NCBI GenBank assembly: GCA_023266115.1
Contig: JAHFRU010000015.1
Location: forward strand, 1 to 64,000
DNA from: Gammaproteobacteria bacterium
GTDB taxonomy: Bacteria > Pseudomonadota > Gammaproteobacteria > VBWC01
Length of the DNA: 64,000 nucleotides
Reading direction: 5' to 3'
Shown one piece after another: positions 23,262-32,892 of the stretch. The notes below the pieces were generated by a model that was not told where the DNA came from, made no database searches, and saw nothing but the letters and a program-made list of their open reading frames with translations. Position 1 is the stretch's first letter, and each line of letters opens with the position of its first letter. Position numbers and translations under genes: made by a program.

Positions 23262-24159
23262 CCATGCCACGCTGCTGGAAGACCTGACGCGTGACTATCA
23301 GAGCCGCGTCAAAACCGCGCTCGACCAATGGCTACCCGCGGAATCCATTCAACCGTCCGACCTCCACGAAGCGATGCGTTACGCGGTGCTCGGCGGCGGC
23401 AAGCGCCTGCGGCCGATCCTGGTCTATATGACCGGCACGGCACTCGGCATCAGCCCAGAGCGGCTCGATGGGCCGGCCTGCGCGGTGGAACTGGTACATA
23501 CCTATTCCTTGATACACGATGATCTGCCCGTGATGGACAACGACGATCTGCGGCGCGGCCGGCCGACGTGCCACAAGATCTACGGCGAGGCGCTGGCGCT
23601 GCTCGCGGGTGACGCACTGCAACCCCTGGCATTTCATATCCTGAGCCATGACCCGCAGATCCAGGTCAATGCTGAACGCCGACTCAAGATGATCGAGATA
23701 CTTGCACTCGCCGCCGGCTCCCGGGGCATGGCCGGAGGCCAGGCGATCGATCTGGCGTCGGTTGGCAAGCGCCTGGATCTCGCGCAGCTCGAGAACATGC
23801 ATATCCACAAAACCGGTGCGCTGATACGGGCCAGCGTGCTGATCGGCGCACTAAGCAAGCCCGGCATCAACAACAACCTCGTGGAGCGATTGGATCATTA
23901 CGCGAAATTTGTTGGCCTTGCCTTCCAGGTCCATGACGACATCCTGGACGTCGAGGGCGATACCGCGGTGCTCGGCAAACAAGCGGGCGCCGACCAGGCA
24001 CTGGACAAACCCACCTATCCTGCCCTGCTCGGCCTGGCCGGGGCCAGGCAGAAGGCCCGGGAGTTGCACGAATCCGCTATCGAGTGTCTGGCGCCGCTGG
24101 GGACGGATTTCGATCCGCTGCGCTGGATTTCCGCCTATATTATCGACCGCACCCACTGA
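23212..24159 (+). CDS. ispA: Farnesyl diphosphate synthase (geranyltranstransferase)
   Basis: This trans-isoprenyl diphosphate synthase has both Asp-rich motifs: DDLPVMDNDDLRRGRPT (first, about residues 103-119) and VHDDILDVEGD (second, about 241-251). GGGKRLRPIL and HKTGAL are also in place. It condenses IPP with DMAPP/GPP to give C15 farnesyl diphosphate in the cytoplasm, feeding undecaprenyl phosphate and quinone synthesis. The ATG lies inside the 3' end of xseB, giving 315 aa, slightly longer than usual. A later start is possible but would leave no better ribosome-binding site. Confidence 0.93.
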   Translation: METLNSSHSKRAPTKTDHATLLEDLTRDYQSRVKTALDQWLPAESIQPSDLHEAMRYAVLGGGKRLRPILVYMTGTALGISPERLDGPACAVELVHTYSLIHDDLPVMDNDDLRRGRPTCHKIYGEALALLAGDALQPLAFHILSHDPQIQVNAERRLKMIEILALAAGSRGMAGGQAIDLASVGKRLDLAQLENMHIHKTGALIRASVLIGALSKPGINNNLVERLDHYAKFVGLAFQVHDDILDVEGDTAVLGKQAGADQALDKPTYPALLGLAGARQKARELHESAIECLAPLGTDFDPLRWISAYIIDRTH

Positions 24160-24264
24160 TTCAACCGCTGTACGGACTGCCCGGGCTTGCGCCCTCCGGG
24201 TAACCGAGACATTATTACGCCATACTCACCCGTTCCGGCCATAGCCGTTACCCAGCGATTTTTT

Positions 24265-26160
24265 ATGTCTAGCCGTTACCCTCTGCTGCGCTCGATTGAT
24301 TCCCCGCAACAATTGCGCCTGGTACCGGAGTCCACGCTGGTCAAACTGGCAGGCGAGCTGCGTGAATTCCTGATCGAAACCGTCGCCACCACCGGCGGCC
24401 ACCTGTCGGCGGGCCTGGGTACCGTGGAGCTGACCATCGCGCTGCACTATATATTCAACACGCCGGAAGACCGGCTGGTGTGGGACACCGGCCACCAGGG
24501 ATATCCACACAAGATACTGACCGGCCGCCGTGAACGGATGAGCACCGTGCGCCAGCTCGACGGACTGTCGGGTTTTCTGAAACGCGATGAAAGCCCGTAT
24601 GACACCTTCGGCGCCGGTCATGCGAGCACCTCGATCAGCGCGGCACTCGGCATGGCAATCGCCGCCGAGCGCGAGGGCGCCGACCGCCGGGTCGTCGCCG
24701 TCATCGGCGACGGCGCACTGACCGCGGGCATGGCGTTCGAGGCGCTGAATCATGCGGGCGATCTCGGCACCAATCTGCTGGTGGTATTGAACGACAACGA
24801 TATGTCGATATCGCCCAACGTCGGCGGCATGTCCAATTACCTGGCGCGAGTCTTGTCCGGCAAGCTGTATGCGACGATGCGCGAAGGCAGCAAGAAGGTC
24901 CTCAGCACCATACCGACGGTATGGGAACTCGCGCGCCGCGCCGAGGAACATTTCAAGGGTATGGTAATCCCTGGCACATTGTTCGAGGAACTCGGGTTCA
25001 ATTACATCGGACCGATCGACGGTCATGACCTGCCAACACTGGTCAAGACGCTGCGCAACCTGCGCGCGCTCGATGGTCCGCAGTTTTTGCATATTGTGAC
25101 GAAAAAGGGCAAGGGTTACGCGCCCGCCGAAAACAATCCGTGCAGCTATCACGGCGTCAGCGCGTTCGATCCGCAGACCGGCAAGGCCCTGCGCAAGGGC
25201 TCGCAAGGCCCGACCTATACGCAGGTATTCGGCGACTGGGTGTGCGATATGGCCGCACTGGACCAGCGCCTGATCGCCACCACGCCGGCGATGTGCGAAG
25301 GCTCAGGCCTGGTTCGTTTCCGCGAGCAGTTCAAGAATCGTTATTTCGATGTCGCGATCGCCGAGCAGCACGCAGTCACCTTCGCTGCCGGACTCGCCTG
25401 CGAAGGATTGAAACCCGTGGTAGCGATCTACTCGACGTTTCTGCAACGCGCCTATGACCAGCTGGTACACGATGTCGCGCTGCAGAACCTGCCGGTATTG
25501 TTCGCGATTGATCGCGCCGGCGTGGTCGGCCCGGACGGCGCGACGCACGCCGGCAGTTTCGATCTCAGTTTCCTGCGCTGCATCCCGAACGTGGTCGTCA
25601 TGGCGCCGGCCGACGAAAACGAGTGCCGGCAGATGTTATATACGGGATTTATGCACGACGGCCCGGCAGCGGTACGTTATCCGCGCGGCGCCGGTCCCGG
25701 TGTCGCCGTCGAGTCAACCATGACGGCGCTGCCGCTCGGTAAAGCGGATATCCGGCGGCGCGGTACGCGTGTCGCGCTGCTGTCCTTCGGCGCCTTGCTT
25801 GAGACCGCGTTGCAGGTCGGCGCCAAACTAAACGCCACTGTGGTCAACATGCGCTTCGTCAAACCGCTGGATGAAAAAACCGTGGTGGAACTGTCCGCCG
25901 GCCATGACCTGCTCGTCACCATTGAGGATAATGCGGTCCTCGGCGGCGCGGGCAGCGCGGTTAACGAACTGCTCGCCGCGCAGGGCATCGAGTGTCGGGT
26001 TCTGAACCTGGGTCTGCCGGATCGCTTTGCGGAACATGGCACGCGTGACGAAATTCTTGCCGCCAACGGCCTTGACAAGGCGGGTATACTGGCGGCCATT
26101 CGTCACTATTTACAGCCCCAGCCTTGCCAATTGGCCGCTGCTCAGGTAAATTCCTACTAA
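24265..26160 (+). CDS. dxs: 1-deoxy-D-xylulose-5-phosphate synthase
   Basis: I use the ATG at 24265 (631 aa, typical) instead of the upstream TTG. The ThDP-binding motif [18 protein letters not shown] (about 149-166) is complete. The transketolase pyrimidine domain has [33 protein letters not shown] and the C-terminal [19 protein letters not shown]. The enzyme condenses pyruvate and glyceraldehyde 3-phosphate, the first step of the MEP pathway. It lies 105 bp after ispA, so the pathway's entry enzyme and a late chain-elongation enzyme share an operon. queD follows after 14 bp. Confidence 0.96.
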   Translation: MSSRYPLLRSIDSPQQLRLVPESTLVKLAGELREFLIETVATTGGHLSAGLGTVELTIALHYIFNTPEDRLVWDTGHQGYPHKILTGRRERMSTVRQLDGLSGFLKRDESPYDTFGAGHASTSISAALGMAIAAEREGADRRVVAVIGDGALTAGMAFEALNHAGDLGTNLLVVLNDNDMSISPNVGGMSNYLARVLSGKLYATMREGSKKVLSTIPTVWELARRAEEHFKGMVIPGTLFEELGFNYIGPIDGHDLPTLVKTLRNLRALDGPQFLHIVTKKGKGYAPAENNPCSYHGVSAFDPQTGKALRKGSQGPTYTQVFGDWVCDMAALDQRLIATTPAMCEGSGLVRFREQFKNRYFDVAIAEQHAVTFAAGLACEGLKPVVAIYSTFLQRAYDQLVHDVALQNLPVLFAIDRAGVVGPDGATHAGSFDLSFLRCIPNVVVMAPADENECRQMLYTGFMHDGPAAVRYPRGAGPGVAVESTMTALPLGKADIRRRGTRVALLSFGALLETALQVGAKLNATVVNMRFVKPLDEKTVVELSAGHDLLVTIEDNAVLGGAGSAVNELLAAQGIECRVLNLGLPDRFAEHGTRDEILAANGLDKAGILAAIRHYLQPQPCQLAAAQVNSY

Positions 26161-26174
26161 TTTAGTCTGTTTCT

Positions 26175-26558
26175 ATGCTGCCGCGTTATACACTGAAGGT
26201 CGTGTCGGATTTCGCTGCTGCGCATCGCCTCGTCGACTATCCGGGTGAATGCAACCGCCTGCACGGGCACAACTGGAAACTGGAAGTCGAGGTCACCGCC
26301 ACCGGACTTGATTCGGTCGGCATGGCCATCGACTTCAAAACCATCAAGGCGGCGGCCCGGTCGGTGACCGACCAACTGGATCACTATCATTTGAACGAGC
26401 TCGCGATGTTTAAATCAACCAACCCGACTGCCGAGAATATTGCCGCGTATATCTACCGCGAACTGTCCGGCATTCTCAACACCGACACCCTGCGCGTACG
26501 CGCCGTAACGCTGTGGGAAACCGACCGTGCCAGCGTCCACTACACAGAGGAAGCCTGA
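26175..26558 (+). CDS. queD: 6-carboxy-5,6,7,8-tetrahydropterin synthase
   Basis: The 127-aa protein is a PTPS-family enzyme. The zinc ligands are His16 (AAHRL) and the HGH of CNRLHGHNW, with the catalytic Cys in the same motif. AIDFKTIKA and [13 protein letters not shown] follow as usual. It converts 7,8-dihydroneopterin triphosphate to 6-carboxytetrahydropterin, the second step towards preQ0 and queuosine. It is followed within 4 bp by folE2, whose product makes its substrate. tgt and queA, which act at the end of the pathway, are in the same window at 46116-48368. Confidence 0.92.
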   Translation: MLPRYTLKVVSDFAAAHRLVDYPGECNRLHGHNWKLEVEVTATGLDSVGMAIDFKTIKAAARSVTDQLDHYHLNELAMFKSTNPTAENIAAYIYRELSGILNTDTLRVRAVTLWETDRASVHYTEEA

Positions 26559-26562
26559 AACC

Positions 26563-27378
26563 ATGCGCGCCAGCCTCCCGAAACAGCCCGTTGTGACATC
26601 GATTGCCGACGTTCAGGCAACGCCCGACACGCGCCGCCTCGAGATCGACAAGGTCGGCATCAAGGACATCCGCCACCCGGTACGAGTCAAGGACCGCAGT
26701 GGCGGCGAGCAGCACACGATTGCGCGTTTCAATATGTATGTGAAGTTGCCGCACAATTTCAAGGGCACGCACATGTCGCGGTTCGTCGAGATATTGAACA
26801 ATCACGAACCGGAAATCACCGTCGCCTCGTTTCGGGACATGCTCGGCGAAATGACTGCCGTGCTCGACGCCGAGGCCGGCCATATCGAGATGAACTTCCC
26901 TTACTTCATCAATAAAGCGGCGCCAGTGTCCGGCGTCAAGAGCCTGCTCGACTACGATGTAACGCTGATCGGTGACATCCGGGACGGCAAGGCGATCATG
27001 ACCGTCAAGGTCGTGGTACCGGTAACCAGCCTGTGCCCGTGCTCCAAGGAGATATCCGACCGCGGCGCGCACAACCAGCGCTCGCATGTCACCGTCGCCG
27101 TACGTACGCGCAACTTCGTCTGGATAGAAGACCTGATCGATATCGTCGAGGCCGAGGCATCATGCGAATTGTACGGTCTGCTCAAGCGTCCGGACGAAAA
27201 ATACGTGACCGAACGTGCCTATGACAACCCGAAGTTTGTCGAGGACATGGTGCGCGATGTCGCGGCGCGTCTTAACGACGACGACCGCATCACCGCCTAT
27301 ACCGTCGAGTCGGAAAATTTCGAGTCCATCCACAATCACTCCGCGTACGCCATGATCGAGCGTACCAAGGACGCCTAG
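26563..27378 (+). CDS. folE2: GTP cyclohydrolase FolE2 (type IB)
   Basis: I start at the ATG following AGAGGAAG (271 aa). The type IB signature is present: the conserved Cys in [47 protein letters not shown], and [16 protein letters not shown] near the end. The enzyme opens GTP to dihydroneopterin triphosphate for folate and queuosine. FolE2 enzymes can use metals other than zinc and are often Zur-regulated, but I see no Zur box. Linkage to queD suggests a main role in queuosine supply. Confidence 0.93.
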   Translation: MRASLPKQPVVTSIADVQATPDTRRLEIDKVGIKDIRHPVRVKDRSGGEQHTIARFNMYVKLPHNFKGTHMSRFVEILNNHEPEITVASFRDMLGEMTAVLDAEAGHIEMNFPYFINKAAPVSGVKSLLDYDVTLIGDIRDGKAIMTVKVVVPVTSLCPCSKEISDRGAHNQRSHVTVAVRTRNFVWIEDLIDIVEAEASCELYGLLKRPDEKYVTERAYDNPKFVEDMVRDVAARLNDDDRITAYTVESENFESIHNHSAYAMIERTKDA

Positions 27379-27420
27379 CCAGCTGTCGGTCTGACGCCGG
27401 CGCGGTTCTGTTTCGCGGCG

Positions 27421-27443
27421 CGATCCGGTAAGCTGCCGGATCG
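27421..27443 (+). promoter_or_regulatory. Hairpin abutting the start of the amidotransferase gene
   Basis: CGATCCGG (27421-27428) pairs perfectly with CCGGATCG (27436-27443) around a 7-nt loop. The 3' arm ends at the base before the ATG at 27444. No purine-rich ribosome-binding site is visible outside the stem. In the mRNA the stem would cover the initiation region. No T-tract follows, so it is not a classic terminator for folE2. Confidence 0.45.
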
Positions 27444-28184
27444 ATGCAGCCAATTCTCGTTTTTCGTCATATCGAATGCGAAGGCCCGGGATTTTTCGGC
27501 ACGGTCCTGGATCGCCATGCACTGCCGTATCGAATCATCCAGGTCGACAACGGCGAACCGGTGCCGCGCGACAGCAGCGGTGCGGCCGCGCTGGTGTTCA
27601 TGGGCGGGCCGATGAGCGTCAACGATCCGCTGCCGTGGATCAGCGCGGAACTGGCGCTGATCCGCCAGGCCGTCGACCGTAATCTGCCGGTACTTGGTCA
27701 TTGTCTTGGCGGCCAGCTGATCAGCCGGGCGCTGGGCGGTGAAATCACGCGCAACCCGGTCACGGAAATCGGCTGGCACGACGTCACGCGCGTCGACGAC
27801 GCACTCACGACGGACTGGCGCCGTTGTTTGCCGGCCCGGTTCGAGGCGTTTCACTGGCACGGCGAAACGTTCTCGATCCCGCCGGGTGCGCAGCGAATCC
27901 TGCAGAGCGCGTTCTGTCCGAACCAGGCCTTCGTCATCAATAACGCGCTGGCGCTGCAATGTCACATCGAAATGACAACCGCCATGGTGGACACATGGGC
28001 GGATATCTACCAGCATGAAACCGCCACGCCGTCGATCAGCGTCCAGACCAGGGACACCATGCTGACGGATCTCGACGAGCGTGTCGCTGCGTTGCAGACA
28101 GTGGCTGAAGCGCTGTACCTTCGGTGGCTTGAGCCCTTGCTCTGCGGCGCTAGCGTGAGCACAGCAGAGATCATCCGCCGGTAG
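27444..28184 (+). CDS. Class I glutamine amidotransferase-like protein
   Basis: The 246-aa protein has the class I GATase fold. The nucleophile Cys lies in VLGHCLGGQLISRALGG (about 87-103), FMGGPMSV forms the oxyanion strand, and the catalytic His-x-Glu lies in LQCHIEMT near 174-181. FHWHGETFSIP before it is typical of the GMP-synthase-like stand-alone family. Substrate is unknown. The homologues I recall are annotated only as type 1 GATase or GMP synthase-like. It lies between folE2 and the porin gene without overlap. Confidence 0.8.
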   Translation: MQPILVFRHIECEGPGFFGTVLDRHALPYRIIQVDNGEPVPRDSSGAAALVFMGGPMSVNDPLPWISAELALIRQAVDRNLPVLGHCLGGQLISRALGGEITRNPVTEIGWHDVTRVDDALTTDWRRCLPARFEAFHWHGETFSIPPGAQRILQSAFCPNQAFVINNALALQCHIEMTTAMVDTWADIYQHETATPSISVQTRDTMLTDLDERVAALQTVAEALYLRWLEPLLCGASVSTAEIIRR

Positions 28185-28290
28185 CGCAACATTCATTTGG
28201 CATCGGTAAGAATTTAAGGTATTTTTCCAACGGGCCAATGGCCACCGTAGCCATCGGAATATTCGGGAGTCGAGCGGGTAACCCGCCGTT

Positions 28291-29412
28291 ATGAATACTG
28301 ACAGTCACCGCCCCGCCGCCCGGCCAGACAAAAAACCTCCGAAGCAGTTCTATCGTACGCTCGGCCCGGCGTTGCTGGCGCTCGCCGCCTGCCAGATTGC
28401 CGCCCCGGCACAGGCTGCGGAGGCAGACCAGTTCTTCTTCTTTCCGGCGGCGGCCTATGCGTGGCGCTCCGAAGACCCCGCCGGCGCTGCCAGGAAACGC
28501 GAAGGCGAGATAGACCTCGATCTGTTCTACACAACCGACAGGGGCCACCTGCGGTTCCTCGCCGAGGTGTTCGGCAAAACAGGCGGCGAAAGTGAAATCG
28601 AGATCGAACGCCTGCAGATCTCGTGGGAACTTTGGCCCGGCTCCCGGCTGTGGCTGGGCCGGTTTCACAACCCGATCGGTTACTGGAATACCGACTATCA
28701 CCACGGCAACTATCTCCAGACGACAATTTCACGCCCGGGCATCGACGCTTTCGAGGACGATGGCGGCGTTCTGCCGATGCATATCGCGGGGGCGCTGCTG
28801 GAAGGATATACCGCGCTCGCCGGTGCTCTGTGGCGCTACGATGTCGCCCTTGGCGCGGGCCCCGAAATAAATTCGGGCCTGCAACCGGTTGCCGTCTACC
28901 AGCCCGGGGTCGGCGCCCATGACGCGTCATTCACCGCCCGCCTGTCATGGCAACCCAAGGACACTAACAATCAGGTCGGCGTGTTTGCCGGGCTCAACCT
29001 GTTTCCTGGCGCGAGTCTGACACCGGTCGACGTCCGCCAGCAACTGGCCGGCCTGTTCACGAACTGGCATTTCGGAACACGCACCGACCTGCTGGCGGTG
29101 ATCTATTTCGTCGATAACGAGCTGACGTCTCCCGGCGCGACAACACAGGAATCGTTTCGTGACGGCTATATCCAGCTGGAGCAGGCGCTCGGCGCGCAGT
29201 GGATCGCCTACGGACGCGCGGAGGGTAGCAGCGGCGCCACCGGAAATGCCTATCTGAATCTGCTTGGCGGATTCGTCCGCGAGCGGCAACTCATCGGTCT
29301 GCGCTACGACCTCGCAAAAAACCAGGCGGTCAAGGCGGAGATCAGCAAGGTCCACCTGCTGGGCGACAGGTTCGACCAGATCAATTTGCAGTGGAGCGCG
29401 GTATATCCATGA
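28291..29412 (+). CDS. Porin-like outer-membrane protein, 373 aa
   Basis: A signal peptide is visible (hydrophobic residues 24-42, cleavage after AQA). The mature protein is built of alternating beta strands with Gly/Tyr-rich turns: LDLFYTTDRGHLRFLAEVF, then RLWLGRFHNPIGYWN, and FAGLNLFPG. It ends in a strand with a Tyr-Pro terminus (QWSAVYP). This suggests an outer-membrane barrel of about 16 strands. I do not recognise a specific substrate. The next gene starts inside its stop codon (ATGA), so it belongs to an operon with a PBP-like protein and a GGDEF-EAL protein. This ties a surface barrel to cyclic-di-GMP signalling. Confidence 0.7.
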   Translation: MNTDSHRPAARPDKKPPKQFYRTLGPALLALAACQIAAPAQAAEADQFFFFPAAAYAWRSEDPAGAARKREGEIDLDLFYTTDRGHLRFLAEVFGKTGGESEIEIERLQISWELWPGSRLWLGRFHNPIGYWNTDYHHGNYLQTTISRPGIDAFEDDGGVLPMHIAGALLEGYTALAGALWRYDVALGAGPEINSGLQPVAVYQPGVGAHDASFTARLSWQPKDTNNQVGVFAGLNLFPGASLTPVDVRQQLAGLFTNWHFGTRTDLLAVIYFVDNELTSPGATTQESFRDGYIQLEQALGAQWIAYGRAEGSSGATGNAYLNLLGGFVRERQLIGLRYDLAKNQAVKAEISKVHLLGDRFDQINLQWSAVYP

Positions 29413-29867
29413 GACGGTTCGGCTATGTTGCGCTACTGCTAACGGGTTTGCTGGTGCTTTCCGCCGGCCATGCCCTGGCCGGCGAGCGGCGGCTGGTGCT
29501 GGTCGGCAGCCCCGAGCTGCGCGGTCTCGATTTGAATGCCGCTGAAATCCGTCAACTTTTTCTCGGTTATGCCGTTACCAAAGACAACCACGAGGTGACG
29601 GCAGCCATCAACAAGAGCGACGCGCTGCTGTATGAGGTCTTCCTGCAAAAAGTGATTTTTATGTCGTCCCAGACGTATGAGCGGCAACTGGTAGCGAAGG
29701 TGTTTCATTACGGGGGGCAATTGCCACCCACCTTTGCCAGACCGGAGGAGCTGACCGCCGCGTTGAACAGCCGGCCCGGTCTGGTCACCTTTATGTGGGA
29801 AGACTATGTGCGACAACTGTCCAATGTGACGGTCGTAAACGAACTATGGCATGGCTCGATCGAATAG
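29409..29867 (+). CDS. Small PBP-like periplasmic protein
   Basis: I start at the ATG overlapping the porin stop, which gives 152 aa with a clean signal peptide (cleavage after HALA, residue 24). The mature part follows the short PBP-like family related to phosphate-binding PstS domains: LNAAEIRQLFLGYAV, then YEVFLQKVIFMSSQTYERQ, and LNSRPGLVTFMWED. Only one lobe's worth of sequence is present, so it is a truncated binding-protein type and not an ABC transporter component. No permease is nearby. The 3' end overlaps the GGDEF-EAL gene by 22 bp. It may pass a periplasmic signal to that membrane sensor. Confidence 0.72.
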   Translation: MRRFGYVALLLTGLLVLSAGHALAGERRLVLVGSPELRGLDLNAAEIRQLFLGYAVTKDNHEVTAAINKSDALLYEVFLQKVIFMSSQTYERQLVAKVFHYGGQLPPTFARPEELTAALNSRPGLVTFMWEDYVRQLSNVTVVNELWHGSIE

Positions 29868-32335
29868 GAAAATACCTGAGCACGCTGAGCGGCCATCTGG
29901 TCGCCGGCGGCCTGCTGATACACGCCATACTGATTCCGCTGCTCTTTGTTGGCATCGGCGCAATAGTCGCGCAGTTCAGCGAAGCCCGGTTCATTAACCA
30001 GATCCGTTCGGATTCCTGGCTGTTCTCGCGGCTGCTGATTCGTGATCTGACGCCTGAACACGCCCAGACGCTACTCGATAACGCGGTGCTGGACGGGCAC
30101 GTCATATATGCTGCACTTGAAATGCCGGGGGGGGCCATCACCGCCAAAGGCAGTCTCGGCTCAGGACATCTGCTATTCCGCGAGGATTTCTTTTTTGGCC
30201 AGCACGGCGACGGTGTTTACAACGTCATTATCCCGGTGGCAACCGACGACTACCCGGACGCAAAGCTCAAGCTGAGTTATGACGAGTCCACGACGACGGA
30301 CCATCTCAACACCATTTATAAAAGCGGCCTGTATCTGGTTGGCGCCTACGTATTTCTGTCGATGATCTTCGGCACCTATATGGGTATGTGGGTAACCCGC
30401 CCGTTGCGTGCTCTGCGCGATGTCGCGCGTGCCGTCGCCTCCGGCGCAACCGACAAAACGCTCGCGGTCGACACGCGCATCTCCGAGGTAAAAAGTCTCG
30501 CCGCCGATCTCGATTCCATGCGTGCCAAACTCGTCAAGCACAGCGAAGAAATCGCTGCCAGCGAGACGCATCTGCGTGCCGTCATGGATAACGTCATGGA
30601 CGCCATCGTGACCACCGATGCCAACGGCATCGTCCAGTCCTGCAACCCCGCTACCGGCAGGATCTTCGGCTATGGCGTTGATGAACTCGCGGGCAAATCC
30701 GTCGATCTGCTGCTTGCGCCCGATGCCGCCGGCGCGAAGGCTGCGTCAGATCGCGTCATGGGCACAGCGCCTGAACAACCTGGCGACATGCTGGGCCGGC
30801 GCAGGGATGCCAGCGAGTTCCCGATCGAAATGATGGTCAGCGAGATGTTTCTGAACGAGCAGCGTCATCGGGTGGTTGTGTTCCGGGACATTACCGAACG
30901 CAAACACGCCGAAAGGGAATTGCTCGATCTGCAGGCCAGCCTCGAGCAACGCGTGGTGCGCCGCACCAAAGAGCTGGCGGCGGCCAACGAGCGGCTGGAG
31001 TATCAGGCATTGCACGACGCGCTGACGGACCTGCCGAACCGCGTATTGCTCAAGGACCGGCTGCAGCAGGCCATCCAGGTGGCGCGGGAGCAGCGTCATT
31101 CGCTGGCGCTACTGATGCTCGATCTGAACCGCTTCAAGGAGGTCAACGACACGCTCGGTCATCATATGGGCGATCTGCTGCTGCAACAGGTCGCGAAGCG
31201 CAAGCAGCAGGTACTGAAGGAAGCGGATACCCTGGCCCGGCTGGGCGGCGATGAATTCGCGGTCCTGATTCCGCACGTCAAGAACGTGCAGGAAGCAAAC
31301 GGTATTGCCCGCCGTGTCGTCAGGATCATGGACGAGCCTTTCATCATCGAAGGTCACAGTTTCCGCATCGGCACCAGCGCCGGTATCGCCATCTATCCGG
31401 AACACGGCACGGACGTTGCGACGTTGATGCGTCACGCCGACGTCGCACTGTATGTCGCCAAGGGTGGCAACAGTGGCTACAGCGTTTACGATGCGGTAAA
31501 GGACGAACATACGGTAAATCGCCTCGCCCTGATGAACGATCTGCGCCGCGGCATTGATCATGACGAGCTGCTGCTGCATTACCAGCCCAAGATCAGCGCG
31601 ACCACCGGCAGAATTTCCGAAGTAGAGGCGCTGGTGCGGTGGAAACATCCACGACGCGGGCTGACCATGCCGGACGAGTTCATCTATCTCGCCGAACACA
31701 GCGGCCTCATCCGCCCGCTCACTGGATGGGTGCTGGAGGCGGCGATACAACAGAGCCGCAGTTTTGCCGTGGAAGGCATCGATCCGCCGCCTGTCGCCGT
31801 CAACCTGTCGATGCATAACCTGCACGATGCGCAGCTGCCCGAGTTCATCGCACGTGTGCTCAGCACCTGGCAAATGAGCCCCGGTCAACTGATGCTGGAA
31901 ATCACCGAGAGCGCGATCATGGCAGACTCGGTCAGCGCGCTGGACGTGCTGACCCGGTTGCATTACATGGGCATCCGGCTCGCCATCGACGACTTCGGCA
32001 CCGGCTATTCGTCACTGGCCTATCTCAAGCAGCTACCGGTCGACGAGATCAAGATCGATAAATCCTTCACGATAGACCTCGACAAAAACCCGGGGGATCT
32101 GGTCATCGTCCGCTCGACCATCGACCTGGCACATAACATGGGACTGAAAGTTACCGCCGAAGGTGTCGAATCGCGCAAGGCGTGGGATATCCTCGTGGAT
32201 CTTGGCTGCGACATGCTACAGGGCTATTACATCACCCCGCCTATCGCGGCGGACAAACTGCGCGAATGGCTGGTGAAAGACAAGGCAGGCGGTTTTCGCC
32301 AGTTTCAGTCGCCGCGCCGTACGCACGGCAGTTAA
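29846..32335 (+). CDS. Membrane HAMP-PAS-GGDEF-EAL protein (c-di-GMP turnover)
   Basis: The product is 829 aa from the ATG at 29846. It has TM1 (residues 18-42), a periplasmic segment of about 115 residues, TM2 (161-181), a HAMP linker (182-235), PAS (about 240-355), GGDEF (390-555) and EAL (about 570-820). GGDEF is intact at 467-471. The inhibitory-site arginine is replaced (KEAD in place of RxxD). The EAL motif is EALVRW at 594-599, and DDFGTGYSSLAYLK is present, so both activities are plausible. The periplasmic domain probably senses through the PBP-like protein encoded immediately upstream. Confidence 0.88.
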   Translation: MAWLDRIGKYLSTLSGHLVAGGLLIHAILIPLLFVGIGAIVAQFSEARFINQIRSDSWLFSRLLIRDLTPEHAQTLLDNAVLDGHVIYAALEMPGGAITAKGSLGSGHLLFREDFFFGQHGDGVYNVIIPVATDDYPDAKLKLSYDESTTTDHLNTIYKSGLYLVGAYVFLSMIFGTYMGMWVTRPLRALRDVARAVASGATDKTLAVDTRISEVKSLAADLDSMRAKLVKHSEEIAASETHLRAVMDNVMDAIVTTDANGIVQSCNPATGRIFGYGVDELAGKSVDLLLAPDAAGAKAASDRVMGTAPEQPGDMLGRRRDASEFPIEMMVSEMFLNEQRHRVVVFRDITERKHAERELLDLQASLEQRVVRRTKELAAANERLEYQALHDALTDLPNRVLLKDRLQQAIQVAREQRHSLALLMLDLNRFKEVNDTLGHHMGDLLLQQVAKRKQQVLKEADTLARLGGDEFAVLIPHVKNVQEANGIARRVVRIMDEPFIIEGHSFRIGTSAGIAIYPEHGTDVATLMRHADVALYVAKGGNSGYSVYDAVKDEHTVNRLALMNDLRRGIDHDELLLHYQPKISATTGRISEVEALVRWKHPRRGLTMPDEFIYLAEHSGLIRPLTGWVLEAAIQQSRSFAVEGIDPPPVAVNLSMHNLHDAQLPEFIARVLSTWQMSPGQLMLEITESAIMADSVSALDVLTRLHYMGIRLAIDDFGTGYSSLAYLKQLPVDEIKIDKSFTIDLDKNPGDLVIVRSTIDLAHNMGLKVTAEGVESRKAWDILVDLGCDMLQGYYITPPIAADKLREWLVKDKAGGFRQFQSPRRTHGS

Positions 32336-32370
32336 ACCGGTTGCCGAGTCACGCGGCGACGGTTGCCGCA

Positions 32371-32883
32371 TCAACTACCGGGTAGTTGCGCCAGCACTTG
32401 CAGGATAACCAGCGCGTACAGCGCCGCGACGACGTCATCCAGCATCACGCCAAACCCGCCCGTCACATGTCGATCCAGATAGCGGATCGGCCACGGCTTC
32501 CAGATATCGAACAGGCGAAACAACACGAAGCCGGCGGCCAGCCATGCCCAGCCACGCGGTACTGCGATCATCGCGATCAGAAACCCGACGATCTCGTCCC
32601 AGACAATCCCGGCATGATCATGCACGCCCAGGTGGCGCGCCGTAACGCCGCACAGCCAGACGCCGGCGACAAACAACACCGCCGTGATCGCCAGATAAAG
32701 CACCAGTGGCAGCGGCTGCATAAACCAGTACAACACCACACCGATCAGCGTGCCCGCCGTACCGGGAGCAACGGGACTCAATCCTGCGCCGCCGCCGAAC
32801 GCGAGCAGGTGCGCCGGATGACCGAACACCTGCCGCGCACTCACCGGCCGGCGCTTGCCATGCATTGTCGATCTGTCGTTCAT
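32371..32883 (-). CDS. pgpA: Phosphatidylglycerophosphatase A
   Basis: The 170-aa membrane protein shows the PgpA signature GAGLSPVAPGTAGTL near residues 32-46 and the conserved acidic motif IVWDEIVGFLIAM (about 93-105). DVVAALYA and FDIWKPWPIRYLDR are the usual C-terminal blocks. It dephosphorylates phosphatidylglycerol phosphate in the inner membrane. It follows thiL by 9 bp, the standard order nusB-thiL-pgpA. Its stop lies 35 bp from the convergent GGDEF-EAL stop. Confidence 0.92.
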   Translation of the reverse strand: MNDRSTMHGKRRPVSARQVFGHPAHLLAFGGGAGLSPVAPGTAGTLIGVVLYWFMQPLPLVLYLAITAVLFVAGVWLCGVTARHLGVHDHAGIVWDEIVGFLIAMIAVPRGWAWLAAGFVLFRLFDIWKPWPIRYLDRHVTGGFGVMLDDVVAALYALVILQVLAQLPGS

Positions 32884-32892
32884 GGCCTACCT

